A DNA stretch of 64,000 bases from Isoetes taiwanensis (GCA_021234155.1 JAJEKV010000137.1:620001-684000), one strand, 5' to 3'. Positions 41,946 to 53,429 are shown, counted from the first letter of the stretch. The notes: generated from the sequence alone by a model not told the origin. Numbers and translations are program-made.

Positions 41946-44421
41946 GCCCTCCAGATCTTTGTCATATTCTCCTTTCAAGCATAAGTACATATTCTCAAAT
42001 CAAATTGGTGAGAAATCTGATTTGAGACCATCGTGGTTTTTTACAGTGGTTGTTAGGATTGCATTTTTCTGGTGTCAAATGAGGCAGTGTGCATGAAGAT
42101 CCTTGCCTTTTTTATCCTTGCTGATTTGCTGTCTTATTCTTCTTGTGCTCATTGTTAGGTATTTCTACACTACATTTGTTTGTTATGCAAGCTCTGTCTA
42201 CCTTTTCTGAGGATGGAAGCTCTTAGATCATTCTTTCCTGTGCAAAGTACTGCTTTTCCCTGCTTATGTGACTTTCCATTGTGCTTTGTATAAACGACTT
42301 CATTGTGTATGTGTGGTTATGGACTCCAAATGGATTAATATATATCTTTTTGATATACCTCCCTAAATACCTCCCTCGAAAGAAGATATACCTTTTATTG
42401 GTATAATATACCATCTTAGTTGCTATTCATGGTGGATAGCAGAATTTTAAAAGGAATCATGGCCATTTGGGAGGAATCATGGCCACATGTAATGTGCTGG
42501 AATTCATTTCAAATCACTAAGCTAAAGAATGAACTCATGTGATTTAGCCAAATATAATGTTCTTAATCTATTATACCAGATTTTCACCATCAATGTTATG
42601 TAAATGCTTGTAAAAGCACACCCTATCGGGTTACGAAATTGGTATTGAAAAGCATTGGAAAACGCATTCCACAGTTGCTGTGCACCTTAATGCTATGAAA
42701 ATTCATGTTCCTTTATGGAAAAAAGCAGGAGACTCAGGCTTTGTCTCTTATATTGATTTTATTTTTTGCACAAATGCTTTTGTCAAAGGCAATCCACCTG
42801 AGTGCTTTTACACAAAAAGAGCAGTCTACAGAGTGACTTTGCCATAATGCATTATGGCATGGGATGAAGGTATTGATGGTATTTTACTATAAAAACAGAT
42901 TTAGGATCTAAGAATGTACACATGAAAATAACTCGTCTTCATATCTTAACAATATACTGTGAATTGCGTTATTGTCATCAATTTACTTGATGTTATTATT
43001 TTATTTAGTTGACTATTACAATTACAATAGATACATAGAGAGTATCTTAACAAGATGCCTTGCAGATATGATGCTTCATGGATTGCAGTCGTTTGCATAT
43101 ATTTATGTAAGAATATTTCACCTGCAGTGTTCTAAGCATGGCAGATAAGTGTATTAGCATCTTTTGGATTCGTGTGGTAGATGTCTGAATGATTGATCTC
43201 TGGCACTAGACCAAGATTACAACAATTAAGCGAGGATTTTGTACAAATTTTGAAAATCAAAAATAAAAATCAAGATAATGTACGTCCATTTTGCACAAAT
43301 TTTGGTTGGATATTGTAGCAAGAAGCAGGAAATCTATTGATGCTTAGGGTTGAATCCATTTGGAATACATGAAGTTGCTTGATCTGCTCTAGCTATCTGG
43401 GATGGTTTGCAAGTAACAACAAGGTTTGGCTTCAAAGTTTATGCATATCTGAGTATCTAAACACTTGGAATGATGTACAAAATGCATTATATGAGATTAT
43501 GCATGTAGATCATGCGTAGATAGAGTGCAGAATCTAGAATCGGGTAACTTGCATTAGTCTGGATGAGCAATGTTGCAAATAGATTCTTTTATATTCTTAC
43601 CAATTGTCATCCTGCCACAATAACCTGAGATCACCAAATTCAACCAAATTATCACCAAATCAATCAAATATGACAATATTGTTATAAAAAAAGTACAAGA
43701 TATGTATGGTCAACAATTATAAATGATTTTCTTTGCCATTTGTAGAGAATTGAAATTATTATGCACTATGTTGTTTAGTGTGGAAGTCTGAACAAATTGT
43801 GGAAGATGTGTACTACCTTAAGCGTTTGACTTAAATGTATGCAATTGTGTTTCAAGGTCGAAATCAATAAAGTAGAAGGTTAAATTAAACTTTCATCCTG
43901 CATGTCCATGAGACTTCTAAATCAAGTAATCCAATATTAGATGCTCTCAAAATCCACCGTATTTGAATATGCCTGACGAAAAGCCCAGCAACGCTGGGCA
44001 CTTTTTCTAGTCTAGTATAAAGATATAAATAAAAAGTATCTAGCTTCCTTATCAAGGTAAAAATAGAATTATCTAGCTCCCTGCATCACATACATAGTGT
44101 ACTAGATGAAGGCCTAATCTTAGGCATTCAGATTCCAGATATCATATGACTGACAAGAAACTATATAGACGCAAGTAAACATACATTGTCTCGTGTCTTT
44201 GCCATGTTCTTCTTTACATACAACAATACCCTCATAAGTATGATCTTGGGACTTCGTTTAAAGACAAGAACTTGCAAGTTGTATGATGTGAGACATGCAA
44301 GTGGATAGGTTAACAATAACTTATCTCAACGTAATGCATAATTGTACCTAATTAATCTAAGAATTGACTTTCTATGGCATAACAAACCTTTATTAACAAG
44401 CTTCCGTAAAGCAATTAAACA

Positions 44422-44636
44422 CTTGGTTCGGGAAATTTTTCAGCCTCAAGAAGCACCTTTCCGACTGTTCTGAATCTATCTCGGCAAGCTCCAACACAGG
44501 GTCACGATTCCTCCGGAAATACTAAGAAAATCTGTTATTTTCAGCCAGAATTTTTCCTACTGTTTCAAATCTGTCCAGCTAAATCTGGATTTTGTCCAGC
44601 AGGTTACAAGGGTTCCGGGGAACTTCCCGAACCGAG
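44422..44636. mobile_element. hAT-type MITE, 215 bp, with 8-bp target duplication
   Basis: ATTAAACA flanks the element at 44414-44421 and 44637-44644. It starts CTTGGTTCGGGAAATTTTTC and ends, in reverse complement, CTCGGTTCGGGAAGTTCCCC. SD-A (34786-34793) and SD-C have a single ATTAAACA at the same place with no insertion. Short TIRs and an 8-bp duplication indicate the hAT superfamily. It is non-coding. Confidence 0.9.
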
Positions 44637-45108
44637 ATTAAACAGTCAAGGAAATTGCTTAGAGGAATCCCAGCAATGTGCATCATACCACCATATTAGA
44701 TTTGGCTTTGCCACTATATTAAGCCGAAGTTCTTAGGTTGTGGCGGCAATATCACTTTTCCTGTTTGTTCATAGATGTCATACAATTTACCTTTTACCTT
44801 GAGGGAAGATGACTTAAACAAAACTCTCTGGAGTGGCCATGATAAGGACAAATACATAATTTCCTTTTAGTATTATAGAGCATTTTTTTCCTACCCGCTG
44901 ATAATTGTATATGTTCTACAACCTCTTGGTCTCACATAGCATCATTGCAAGCCAAACTCTTGTTCAAGAAAAGTCTATTCTTCTTTGCTTGTTGCTTCAA
45001 CTTGTAGGAAGACTAAAAAAATGATCGATGGTTGCTTGCGAGATTCACCACTCTAACTAACTTAGTATATTTCTAATAATGCAATGGACAACACAAGGAT
45101 AGGCTCCT

Positions 45109-46089
45109 GACTATGGCGCTTAGGGCTGCCAGCATTTTTCCTTGTAACTTGAGCATCTAGGCTCCATTTTTTATGAACTTTAGTGCATTGGAAAGCTTGT
45201 TTCGAGAGCTCTCAGTTAGTATCAATTTTGTTAGGGTTTGCTATCAGATTAGGGGCCGCATTTGGGCCTGTTTGATTTCTGACAATTTTAGTAGAGATGG
45301 GGAAGATAGATATTGTTCCAGCTTTTAAGGCAGTAGCAAAACGACGTGAGTCTACTGCCAGCTTGGTGATACTGATTTTCCAGTTGCTATGCAAAAAAAG
45401 GTAAATAATTCAGTTGAAAGTCTTTGCCTTCATTGGTGATTGCTCTAGTGGTTTTTAAAGACAGGGATTTTCCTTACTTCCAAGGCGCTGCGAGTAAGGG
45501 AGTGGAAGTTAATGGGAATTTTCATCAAACAAATACAGATTCCAGTCCTAATGTAGTTTCTCAGCCTCAGACAAATGATAGTACTTGGAAGTCACTGTTA
45601 CAAAACTCTTCATATCAAAGATTTAGCGATTGGCTTTGTAAGGATATATCTAGTGCATCTAGAAAAGCAAAGGTATCAGTCGCTTTACAAGTGTTGTCTG
45701 AAGGGAGTATGGATGAGTTGTCGGCGATCTTGGACACATTGAAAGCTCGACAGACTCAAGTTCAACAACAATTGCCTCCATATGACATTTTTTACTAGTC
45801 TGACTGTCAGAATGTAGTTCAAGCTTCTGGTATTCCTATGGTTGAGGTGGACCATCAAGCTCATATTAAGTATGTTGAGAACTTATCTTCATGTGCAGTC
45901 TTTGGATATTTTACTAGTGGCTATGTAGATTTTTCGCGGTTCCATGTTTGGTTATCTCGTCTTTTGAGACGCCTTCAACTTCCTCCTTTTCAGTCCATCA
46001 AGTTGTTGGCGAAAAACATTGTTCTTATTATGTTTGGGCTCTTTGGTATTAAGAGGGATTGATCCACTTGGTGGCGTGACGTTAAAATA

Positions 46090-46137
<48 letters not shown>

Positions 46138-47083
46138 ATGATGTATCAGTATTACTCTCCTGGTTTTTTTACCAGATATGGTTCGCGCATTAAAGATGCC
46201 TTGCTATTAAAGTTGTCTTGCTGGTTCTCGATACCTAATCTTCTTCTTGATCAATGGCTCATCAATTTCTAGTTGCAATTGCAACTGGTCTAAGGGTTCA
46301 TATCTCATATTCCATCATGAATAGTCCTAGGATTTGCGTTTCAATGCCAGTGGACTCGCCTTTACCAGATTGTATAGTGGTGAAGAGTGGGCCTTGGTAT
46401 AAGAAGTTGGATCTTAAGCTTCTGAATGGTCCAGAATTAGCCCATTTGTTTCCTGACAAGGAGGCTTTTGCTAGATTTTGTTGAGATACTCGTGGTCTCA
46501 GGCATCTGTTCAACCTTCTTCTCAGGTTCAAGCTCCTGTTGTTATTTCCTCATCTATTCATGATCAAGCTTGATGGGTTGCTTTGCATTCCTCGTCCATA
46601 GAAGATGCTCTAATTCCAGTTCCTCGTCCATGCCGTCCTTAGCGCCATCAGCTGTACATGTAGTTCCTTCCATTCTCCATATTGATGCTTCTTCTTATCA
46701 TGCTTCGATGGTTGTTATGGCTGATGGTCCTAATCTTCTGTGCGCAAACAGAGCCATGGCAGCAGGTCAATTGGAAGAAGGCGGCGAGGAAGAAATCTGT
46801 TATGTCATCTCATGAGACTATCCCGCCTCACACTATTCAATGGCATAATAATTTGATATATGTTGATGATCATCTCGATATAGCAGTACATGTTGATTGT
46901 GATGACGGCGTTAAACGCCTCAAGGTGGCACATGGAGTTTGACTACACTGCATATGGGTGGTTTTGCTTAGTGGACTATTTCATCCTCTAGGTTTTGAGT
47001 CCCATGTCACAGGTTCCTTATATGTATCTTGATTTTTTTTTATAATAGATTGTCGTCCTTCAAAAAAAAAAAGAAAGGGGAAG
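45109..47083 (+). mobile_element. LINE ORF1-like retroelement, SD-B copy
   Basis: Same element as in SD-A, flanked by ACAAGGATAGGCTCCT (45093) and the slightly altered ACAAGGATAGGTTCAT (47084). The longest open segment, 45424-45798, reads PSLVIALVVFKDRDFPYFQG, YQRFSDWLCKDISSASRKAK and QQQLPPYDIFY. A tail-family insertion interrupts it at about 46075. It also retains QWLINFLVAIATGLRVHIS-type sequence near 46254-46310 that is missing from SD-A. Confidence 0.75.
46075..46136 (+). mobile_element. LINE-tail family copy e, minimal, (TATC)n terminus
   Basis: After CCACTTGGTGG the sequence is CGTGACGTTAAAATAC followed by about eleven TATC units, then TATATGATG. SD-A and SD-C both have CCACTTGGTGGAGAATATAT at this place. 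Thus about 60 bp replaced AGAA. The non-microsatellite part is a severe 5' truncation of the GTGGACGTTAAAA tail end. Confidence 0.8.
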
Positions 47084-47559
47084 ACAAGGATAGGTTCATT
47101 CTCCTCTTTTAACTAATAAAATTAGTTGTTTTAGTCAGTCAGATTTCATTGATCAACTAGACAAAAAAAATGATGTGCAAGTTGATCTTTTTTCACGCTT
47201 CCATGCATGACGTTCTGTCAACATGCGAGTAGAACCTAAGCTTGATATTGTTGCGCGATACATGACTTTTTTGCATTTGGCTTTTTACTTATTAGTTGTT
47301 TTTTTTCAAATCACATTATAAGATACCAAAAATAATCACATTATATAAGGTAAGAGCATCAGATTTTCGAGTTCTGTCAGCATATGAGCAGAACCTAAGC
47401 TTGATGTTGTTTGGCTATACATGACCTTTCTACATTTGGAAATAAAGATGATGGAAGGTTATAACTAAACTCGAGCTTTATATATGTCGGTGGTAGTTAT
47501 ATGTGACTTCTCGCCTATCTCGTAAGGAAGTAAGAGCTAACAACAAGGTATACAACCAA

Positions 47560-48066
47560 TGGTCATGCGAGAAAATGAAGTTGTGCTGATAACGACTGTT
47601 ATCTACTTGAAAGCAACTATTATGAGTTTTGTTACGTGAAGAGACTGCATTATGAGTTGAGATGACAGACTATTTTAGATGAAACGTCTTGTATAGACTT
47701 GTCTCTAGCTTTTCTATGCCATCCTCTGATGACTATTCTGGACGACTTGTCTTGTCAAGATGGCCACCTGAGCTTGTCAATTAGCTTGGTTCATTTGTTA
47801 TTGCTTCATACATGACTTTTCATCTGTTTTTAGGGGTCATACGACGTTACCCATGAAGAAACTATAGTCTAAAGGATCTTTGTTAGCCCATGCCTTTATT
47901 CAAAGGCACACTTTATAAAAAGGCTCCTAGAGGCCCTTCACCTTTACCTTTTATGTAACCTTTATGGTATTATATATGTAACCTCTATTGATCAATAAAT
48001 GTGTCTTGTATTGTGGGGAACTTTCCTTTTTGTGTGTTTGTTCTTGTTAAACTAGTATGTTCAACC
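47560..48066 (+). repeat. Copia-type LTR, SD-B copy
   Basis: Same as 37620-38126, with TATGGTATTATATATGTAAC, AATAAATGTGTC and the end TATGTTCAACC before the primer site. Confidence 0.5.
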
Positions 48067-48069
48067 CGA

Positions 48070-48370
48070 TATCAGAGCCTATAACTGGATATGAGTCTAG
48101 CATTTGCAAACTTTGAGGGTTCACTGGTACTATCCAGATCAGGATACCCGGCTTGGAAGATGAAGATGGAGCTTGTTCTACAGAGTGAAAAGCTTTCCGG
48201 ATATGCAACTGGAAAGAGTCTTCTTCCATCCAAACCAACTGATGATATTAGCAAATATGTTTAGAATGGCAATGAATATGATGTCTAGATTAAAAGTTCA
48301 AATGACTAGAAAGAGAAGGATCTGACAAGTCGTGTGCCTTTTCTTTATGCTCTAAAAGTCGATTTTAATA
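48070..48370 (+). pseudogene. Copia primer-binding site and gag N-terminus, SD-B copy
   Basis: TATCAGAGCC at 48070, ATG at 48091, then the same gag-like frame (GYPAWKMKMELVLQSEKLSG) with the same in-frame TAGs, showing that decay preceded the duplication. Confidence 0.65.
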
Positions 48371-48424
48371 GATGCTAAATAATTTCCTACTTCAATTGAA
48401 GTCTAGAAGTATGTGAATAAAATT

Positions 48425-48820
48425 TATATGGCAAAAACTATGCACGAGGTGCTCAGCCTTGGCAAGGATCTTACAAGCGAAAACTTACAAGTGAAGTGTG
48501 GACATTTGTTGATGCAGGTATGGAGAACTAAAACAGATTGTAAAAACACTGTCCTGTATCCAATAAGTGAGAAAATGTTTGATTTGAGCATCCTTGAAGA
48601 GCTATTGTAACATCTGAGTCAATTGATGGAAAGATGTTGAAATATTCTATTCATGGTATACAGCAATAATATGCACAAAGGTTTATTTTGTATGAAATCC
48701 AAATGCTCCCTACATAGTAGCTATGCCATACGTGTTTCTCCACTTTCCACCTAAACAAACTACTGAAATGCCCGAGGCTTTGCAATGGGACCCTAATGTC
48801 GGAATAAAAATAGCCTTCTT
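48425..48820 (+). pseudogene. BURP-domain gene, 5' copy with internal deletion
   Basis: Matches 32150-32520: intron-like AAACTTACAAGTGAA.TGTGG, TTGATGCAG acceptor, then VWRTKTDCKNTVLYPISEKM and ILEELL before a stop. BURP similarity resumes as PPKQTTEMPEALQWDPNV and then ends abruptly at TCGGAATAAAAATAGCC. That junction is also present at 14.33 kb. The whole BURP domain is missing. This copy closes the SD-B block. Confidence 0.8.
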
Positions 48821-48829
48821 GCATTTATA

Positions 48830-49600
48830 AATGCTCTTTTGGCTACAATGATTAGCTAAAAATGCATAAACTAGAATAAGAATCAGTTTTTACCAAGAGC
48901 AGGTGCTCTTGTTCTGTTTAGCCATGACAGATAAGCATCAAGTTGCTCAAAGAATTGAAGATTCGGGCAGAGAAAATGTGCGTCTATTTTCTTGAAATCC
49001 TTGTCTTATTTGAAATAGAACATTTCTTGGCTTGAACTTGCTAAGAATTCAAAATTTTCCTCTGCTTGATCCGAATTCATCTTCAATTCTGGCTGCCCCT
49101 GTAGAGGGCCAGCACTCACTTGGCATCTTGGCTATCCTCTCTTCATATGGACACCAAAATTTTTGCAATTATCAAGGAAAAAGAAAGAATCTCCTGTGGC
49201 TTCTTGAAAGACTCTTCGTCTGATCTCTGGAAATACCTCATCATACAACAAATTTTTCCTGAGAATCTTTTCACCTTGGGATATACACATTCCGAGCACA
49301 GTAGAATTTGAAATAGAAAATACAGAATCTTGGTTGGAAGAATTTGTGGGCTCCAAGAAAATTGCCCCTCAGGCATTTTCTGGATGCATTGTGACTGGAT
49401 AGAATTTAAGATCTTCATTAAGGTGTATACTGAATAAGACTCTTCACAATTGGAAGGCAATTCTCTATAATTGGAAAATGATACTTGATTTCATGCTGCT
49501 GTTTTTGAATTCTTTTGGCAATAGTGTTGGTAATCGGATCTCTGTGAGATAATGTGGAGTCTTTCTCTGGTTTCTATATCCCCTGCTAATTCCTTCCCCT
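48830..49600. other. BURP 3'-flank piece, then no gene recognised
   Basis: 48840-48960 matches the flank beside the 14.2-kb copy (GATTAGCTAAAAATGCATAA, GAGCAGGTGCTCTTGTTCTG). From 48960 to 49600 there is no recognisable gene, only short overlapping frames. Confidence 0.4.
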
Positions 49601-49617
49601 TTTCGCCTCTTTAATTA

Positions 49618-51808
49618 ATGGCAACCTCGCATGTGCTTTTGTTGTTTTCACCTGAATTTTCCCTTACGGATTCCAATCCTCATTTTAACACTGAAAATTT
49701 GGTCTTCCTTCATTTCTTTGCTGATCTTTCTTCTTTTAAGCGCTCTGCTCTGCGGCTAACTCTTCAAGAATTTCAAAAAAACCAAAAATATTTTACTCTA
49801 TTTGGTGATTTCTTTAATCTGCTTCTAAAAAGGAGAAAGATGGATCCAGTTACTCATGAACTTCCTATCTGGGACAATTTATCTGCTGATCCGGATTGTT
49901 TTAGTTCTGCATGCAATCGATCCTGTCACACAAAGGCTTTTTCCTTACGGTATTACTCATCCTGCTCAAGAAATACATTCTGATGAAGTGCTGGATAGCA
50001 TGTTGAAGCAAAGCTTACCTCTTGAGGATCGAAAAAGAGATCTATACAATGGTATTTCTTTAAATCTTCCTATTGTGCATTCTAAAATAGATTCTTTGTC
50101 CCATTCTGCTGTTATTATCAAGGTTAATAAATGTAGCTTAAAACTTGACAAACTATGGGCCCATTTACTGAACATGCATAAGGGTGTCATGCTCCATGCT
50201 ATTTATTGGCTTAATTACCCTTACATTATGATTGAATGTGGGAACCCGAGAACATCTAATTTTCTTCTCAAACATGGTACTGTGTTTGTTGAGTCATTTC
50301 AACTTTGTTTCCTAAAACGGCATCCTAAGATTGCTAATGAGCAGCTAAACAATCTATATATTGCTTCTACTTCACTGTTAGGTTTGAATCCTATCTATTG
50401 GGATGAAAAATGCTTCAGGCGCCTCTTCAATTTTGTGGGTACTTACATCTCCATTGAGTACTCTCCTTCCAGGCCTCCTCGTGCCTTTGTCCAACTCGAT
50501 CTGTCCAAAAATACTCCTCTATCTATCCCTTTTGAAGATGCCTTTGCTGTAGACTCCTCTCTATCTCTCAGATGGCCTGGATTGCCCCCGGGGATTCACA
50601 CAGAAGACCCATATAAACCAAGTGAGTGTCTGGAAGGGGTTTTTTTTTCTGATGTTTCCGTACGTATACTAGGTTCTTCTCCATGGAAGGGGTATTTTTT
50701 CAACACTTTTACGTATGTATATAGGGGTGTTCCTTCTCACCCTAAGCACCCAGGTGGCATATGTTCATGTGACGAAGGTGAATCCCCCGGGGGATTGCCT
50801 TCACAATGTCAAAAACGTTTTCAAAGACATTTTTGGTATATTGAATGTAGGGGAAATGCATATTCTACTGATCATACAGTTTTCAATAACATAATGGCAG
50901 GACAGGTAGTGGAATCTTCACTCAAAAATTCTCATAAAGATATAGCTCATGTTTCTGGTCAAGTTGAACATGAAATTTCTGGTATATCAAGTTTCAATCT
51001 AGATGAGATGCATTACAATAAGTTGCCACAAGGAGACAATTTCAGATGGACAAAAGTAAATGGAAGTTTCAAAAGAATTCCGAAAAGAAGACTAGCTCGT
51101 GAGCAGTCAGAATCTTCCAAAGAACTGGGTAGCACTCAAGACTATCATAACAATATGAATAAGGGCAGCTCACACTTGTCAGCTGAGGTTAAACTTATGG
51201 TCAAAGAAAAAGATCCTGCTCAATCTAAAGCTACCACGGAAAATTTGAATAATACCCTGAGCAAAATTATTCAAGATGCTAAAAACAGGGATAAAGGGCA
51301 ATGTACCTATAACCTGAGGGACTTCCCAATTAAGAACAAAAGTAACAGTGGTTCATTAACTATAAAAATTCAAGTACAAAGGGAGAAACTTCAGAAGAAA
51401 AATAATTCTGCAAATATCTCTCAAAAGAATGATGTTTCTTTGAGTTGCAATCCTTGCTTCTCCCATGGGGATCAAAGACATATGCAAGTGAGTGAGATGG
51501 CTGTAGCCATTGAAAATGGGAACCTCATAACACATGAGGATCAAAATGGAGAAAAAAGCTCTCAACATCAAAGTAAGTGTTCAAACTCTTTCCAGGTACT
51601 GTCTAACCACAATAATGAGCAAGATAATAGATTGAATTTGAGCGTGCCCACTATCATTTTCCAATTCCATCCCCCTCTACCTTTATCAAACATCTTTCTG
51701 TTGTCTTGCCAACCTGAACTCTACCTCCCTGCCCTCCCTGATAGACTTGGAAGCCCCTGTCTCAAATCACATAAGGTCCTCCCCTACCATTTCAGCCAAA
51801 ATAACTGA
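49618..51808 (+). pseudogene. LINE-C ORF1-like protein (DUF4283 type), one frameshift, contains a MITE
   Basis: A first frame from ATG 49618 ends at 49983; the continuing frame runs from about 49930 to 51808. It reads KCSLKLDKLWAHLLNMHKGV, IMIECGNPRTSNFLLKHG, SLLGLNPIYWDEKCFRRLFN, FVGTYISIEYSPSRPPRAFV and QLDLSKNTPLSIPFEDAF. The order (W..L..., then ...WDEKCF..L...G.YI, then RAFVQLDL) is that of DUF4283-containing plant LINE ORF1 proteins, RNA-binding partners of the retrotransposon. The expected zinc knuckle is not seen at its usual place; the reading frame there passes through a MITE-like insertion (50578-50802) and stays open. The C-terminal third is polar (KSNSGSL, SQKNDVSL). It is much longer and better preserved than the ORF1 copies in SD-A to SD-C and is not their close relative. 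Confidence 0.65.
50578..50803. mobile_element. MITE-like R4 element inserted in frame in LINE-C ORF1
   Basis: GGATTGCCCCCGGGGATTCAC at the left and, in reverse complement, GGCAATCCCCCGGGGGATTC at the right form imperfect terminal inverted repeats about 225 bp apart. The interior has ACGTATGTATATAGGGG and GGTGGCATATGTTC, resembling the elements at 4.89 and 27.95 kb. The ORF1 frame runs straight through (WPGLPPGIHTEDPYKP ... GICSCDEGESPGGLPSQC). Confidence 0.6.
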
Positions 51809-53165
51809 TCAGATGGCATCTCTCCAAGAAGAACTTGGGAAGAATTTTCAAGAAATTCTGAAGCATGTGGATGATAAGCAGATGTCTGAGAAGACTTGGA
51901 TCAAAGAAGTAGTTGGCTTGAGGCAAGTTGCGTATAATTATACGACCATTTTGCTATGGTTTGCATATGATTTTGTTGTTGTATTATGTGAGGATATGCC
52001 AACAATATTATAGAGCACGTGTTGTATTTCTTGTTAGTTTGCACTCCCAACCTATGGTTTTGGCATGCATACATATAATGCATGCATGCACACAATGATG
52101 CACTTTGCAATGCATACACACAGTGCATGCATACCATGCAATGCATGCATGTTGAGTCCCTTTAGTACTTATCACCATGCAAGGCACATTGCTTACTTTC
52201 TTTTGTGGCCATATAGGTATTTTCACATAAGAGACATACAACATCCATCTTCACGGTAAATTTGCAGATTAGCTTTATTTGTATGAGAGCTCAATTCTTA
52301 GCTAGTAAATCAATTTGAAAGGCCTTGTTTGGGGATCAATCTCCTGAACCCAAGTTTATTAGATTTTGGCTCCAAGAAAGCCATCCTCATAGTCATCCTT
52401 CTATTCAGCATCTGCTATCTAATTTTGCATTTGTGAAAATCAAGCATGATTGTAATAGCTCTCCTCTTATGAGTAACATTATAAAAGCTTTCTAATCATT
52501 ACTCCACTATGTTGGCCATTACACATCCGATAATTCATAAAACGTCCTCTAAGGCGGGTCTTAACTATATAAGGGATCTTTACTCTAATAATAGGCTTAT
52601 CTTCTGGATCAGACTCAAGAATATTGTGAATGGCTCCTCTTCTGATAAGATGTTATTTGCTCACTTAAAGCAAATCATAAGTAATCACCCTCCTTCTTCT
52701 GATCCTTGCAATCATAGGAAAGATTGGTACATTGGAGATAAAAAGGATTACAAATTGGGGAATGTCTATAAGGCTCTGAGTGTTAAGGATGATCCTTGTA
52801 AGGCCATGACTAAATGGTCTATAAATGCTGATCAGGCTTAAAGCTTGTTTTCTAATGTATGGAACTCTTATTGCCCCCCCCTAAGATCAGGTATTTTACC
52901 TGGCTTATTGCTCATGGAAGTTTAAACAATCTTCAATCTATATCGAGGAAATTCTAATGTGTCTGCCAATTGCCCTCTTCTTTACCTAAACACTAAATCT
53001 ATGAGTCATATCTTCTTTTCTAGTAAGCTTAATGATTTCCGGTCATGGCTCTACAATAGGTTTGATATCCCTCAAAATCAGGACCTATTGTCTATTATTC
53101 AAGCTAATAATTTTTTATTGAGGTTACAATATAACACATATCCCAGCACACCAAAACAAAGATTT
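51747..53165 (+). pseudogene. LINE-C 3' part: remnant of ORF2 C-terminus
   Basis: After ORF1, a short frame (MASLQEELGKNFQEILKHVD) is coiled-coil-like. From 52290 the plus strand reads in pieces ALFGDQSPEPKFIRFWLQES, HTSDNS, KAGLNYIRDLYSNNRLIFWI and KDWYIGDKKDYKLGNVYKAL, then CPPLRSGI and SMSHIFFSSKLNDFRSWLYN. This is the order of the LINE ORF2 C-terminal zf-RVT region (W..KI, then C..C..SH.FF.C...W). Endonuclease and RT core are absent, so the middle of the element has been deleted. Confidence 0.55.
52058..52152. repeat. CATGCA/ATGCAT-rich segment
   Basis: ATGCATGCA-type strings occur at least five times within 95 bp (for example 52078, 52112, 52128, 52141), forming a purine-pyrimidine alternating, self-complementary stretch inside the LINE-C remnant. 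Confidence 0.7.
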
Positions 53166-53429
53166 TAATTTTTTTTTCACCACACAAAATGCGGCCGCCA
53201 AACACTCATCCTAGATACATGGGTGCAAAAATTAAAAATTTTTGTTTTACAATACAAAACGGCCAAAAACGCCCAGTAGCTCCGAAGGTCAAAGGTTGGA
53301 GTTGGAGTTGTGATACTGTTTGAGGGATCCAATGGGGGTCTAGGTCCCCAGCTTTTTACTTTGGTCAGGTCTCCAGCTTTTTACTCCTACTTAGAATCCT
53401 TGTCATGACTTTTAATTTGCAAAAAAAAC

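Larger units (their letters stand above)
39239..44010 (+). mobile_element. Non-autonomous Helitron, 4,772 bp
   Basis: The element begins TCTATCTATATATAGTAATA (39239) and ends with a hairpin GCCCAGC-AAC-GCTGGGC (43983-43999), then ACTTTTTCTAG (44010). The base before is A (39238) and the base after is T (44011). The matching place in SD-A reads CAAATCATCTAGTATAAAG uninterrupted. These are the Helitron hallmarks: TC start, CTAG end with a 3' hairpin, insertion between A and T, no target duplication. No Rep/helicase or RPA gene is visible. The interior holds exon-like segments and a 1,376-bp tandem duplication. Confidence 0.92.
38489..48429 (+). repeat. Segmental duplication copy SD-B (tandem to SD-A, with insertions)
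   Basis: Begins GCCATATTGTGCTGTG and ends AATAAAATTTATAT, matching SD-A in order and orientation with scattered single differences. Without the Helitron, the hAT MITE and the tail insertion it would be close to the length of SD-A. A 12-bp local duplication (TGTGTTGATG) sits at its start. The next sequence (48430 on) is a truncated BURP copy, so the duplicated unit lies between BURP copies, as expected from unequal exchange. Confidence 0.9.
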
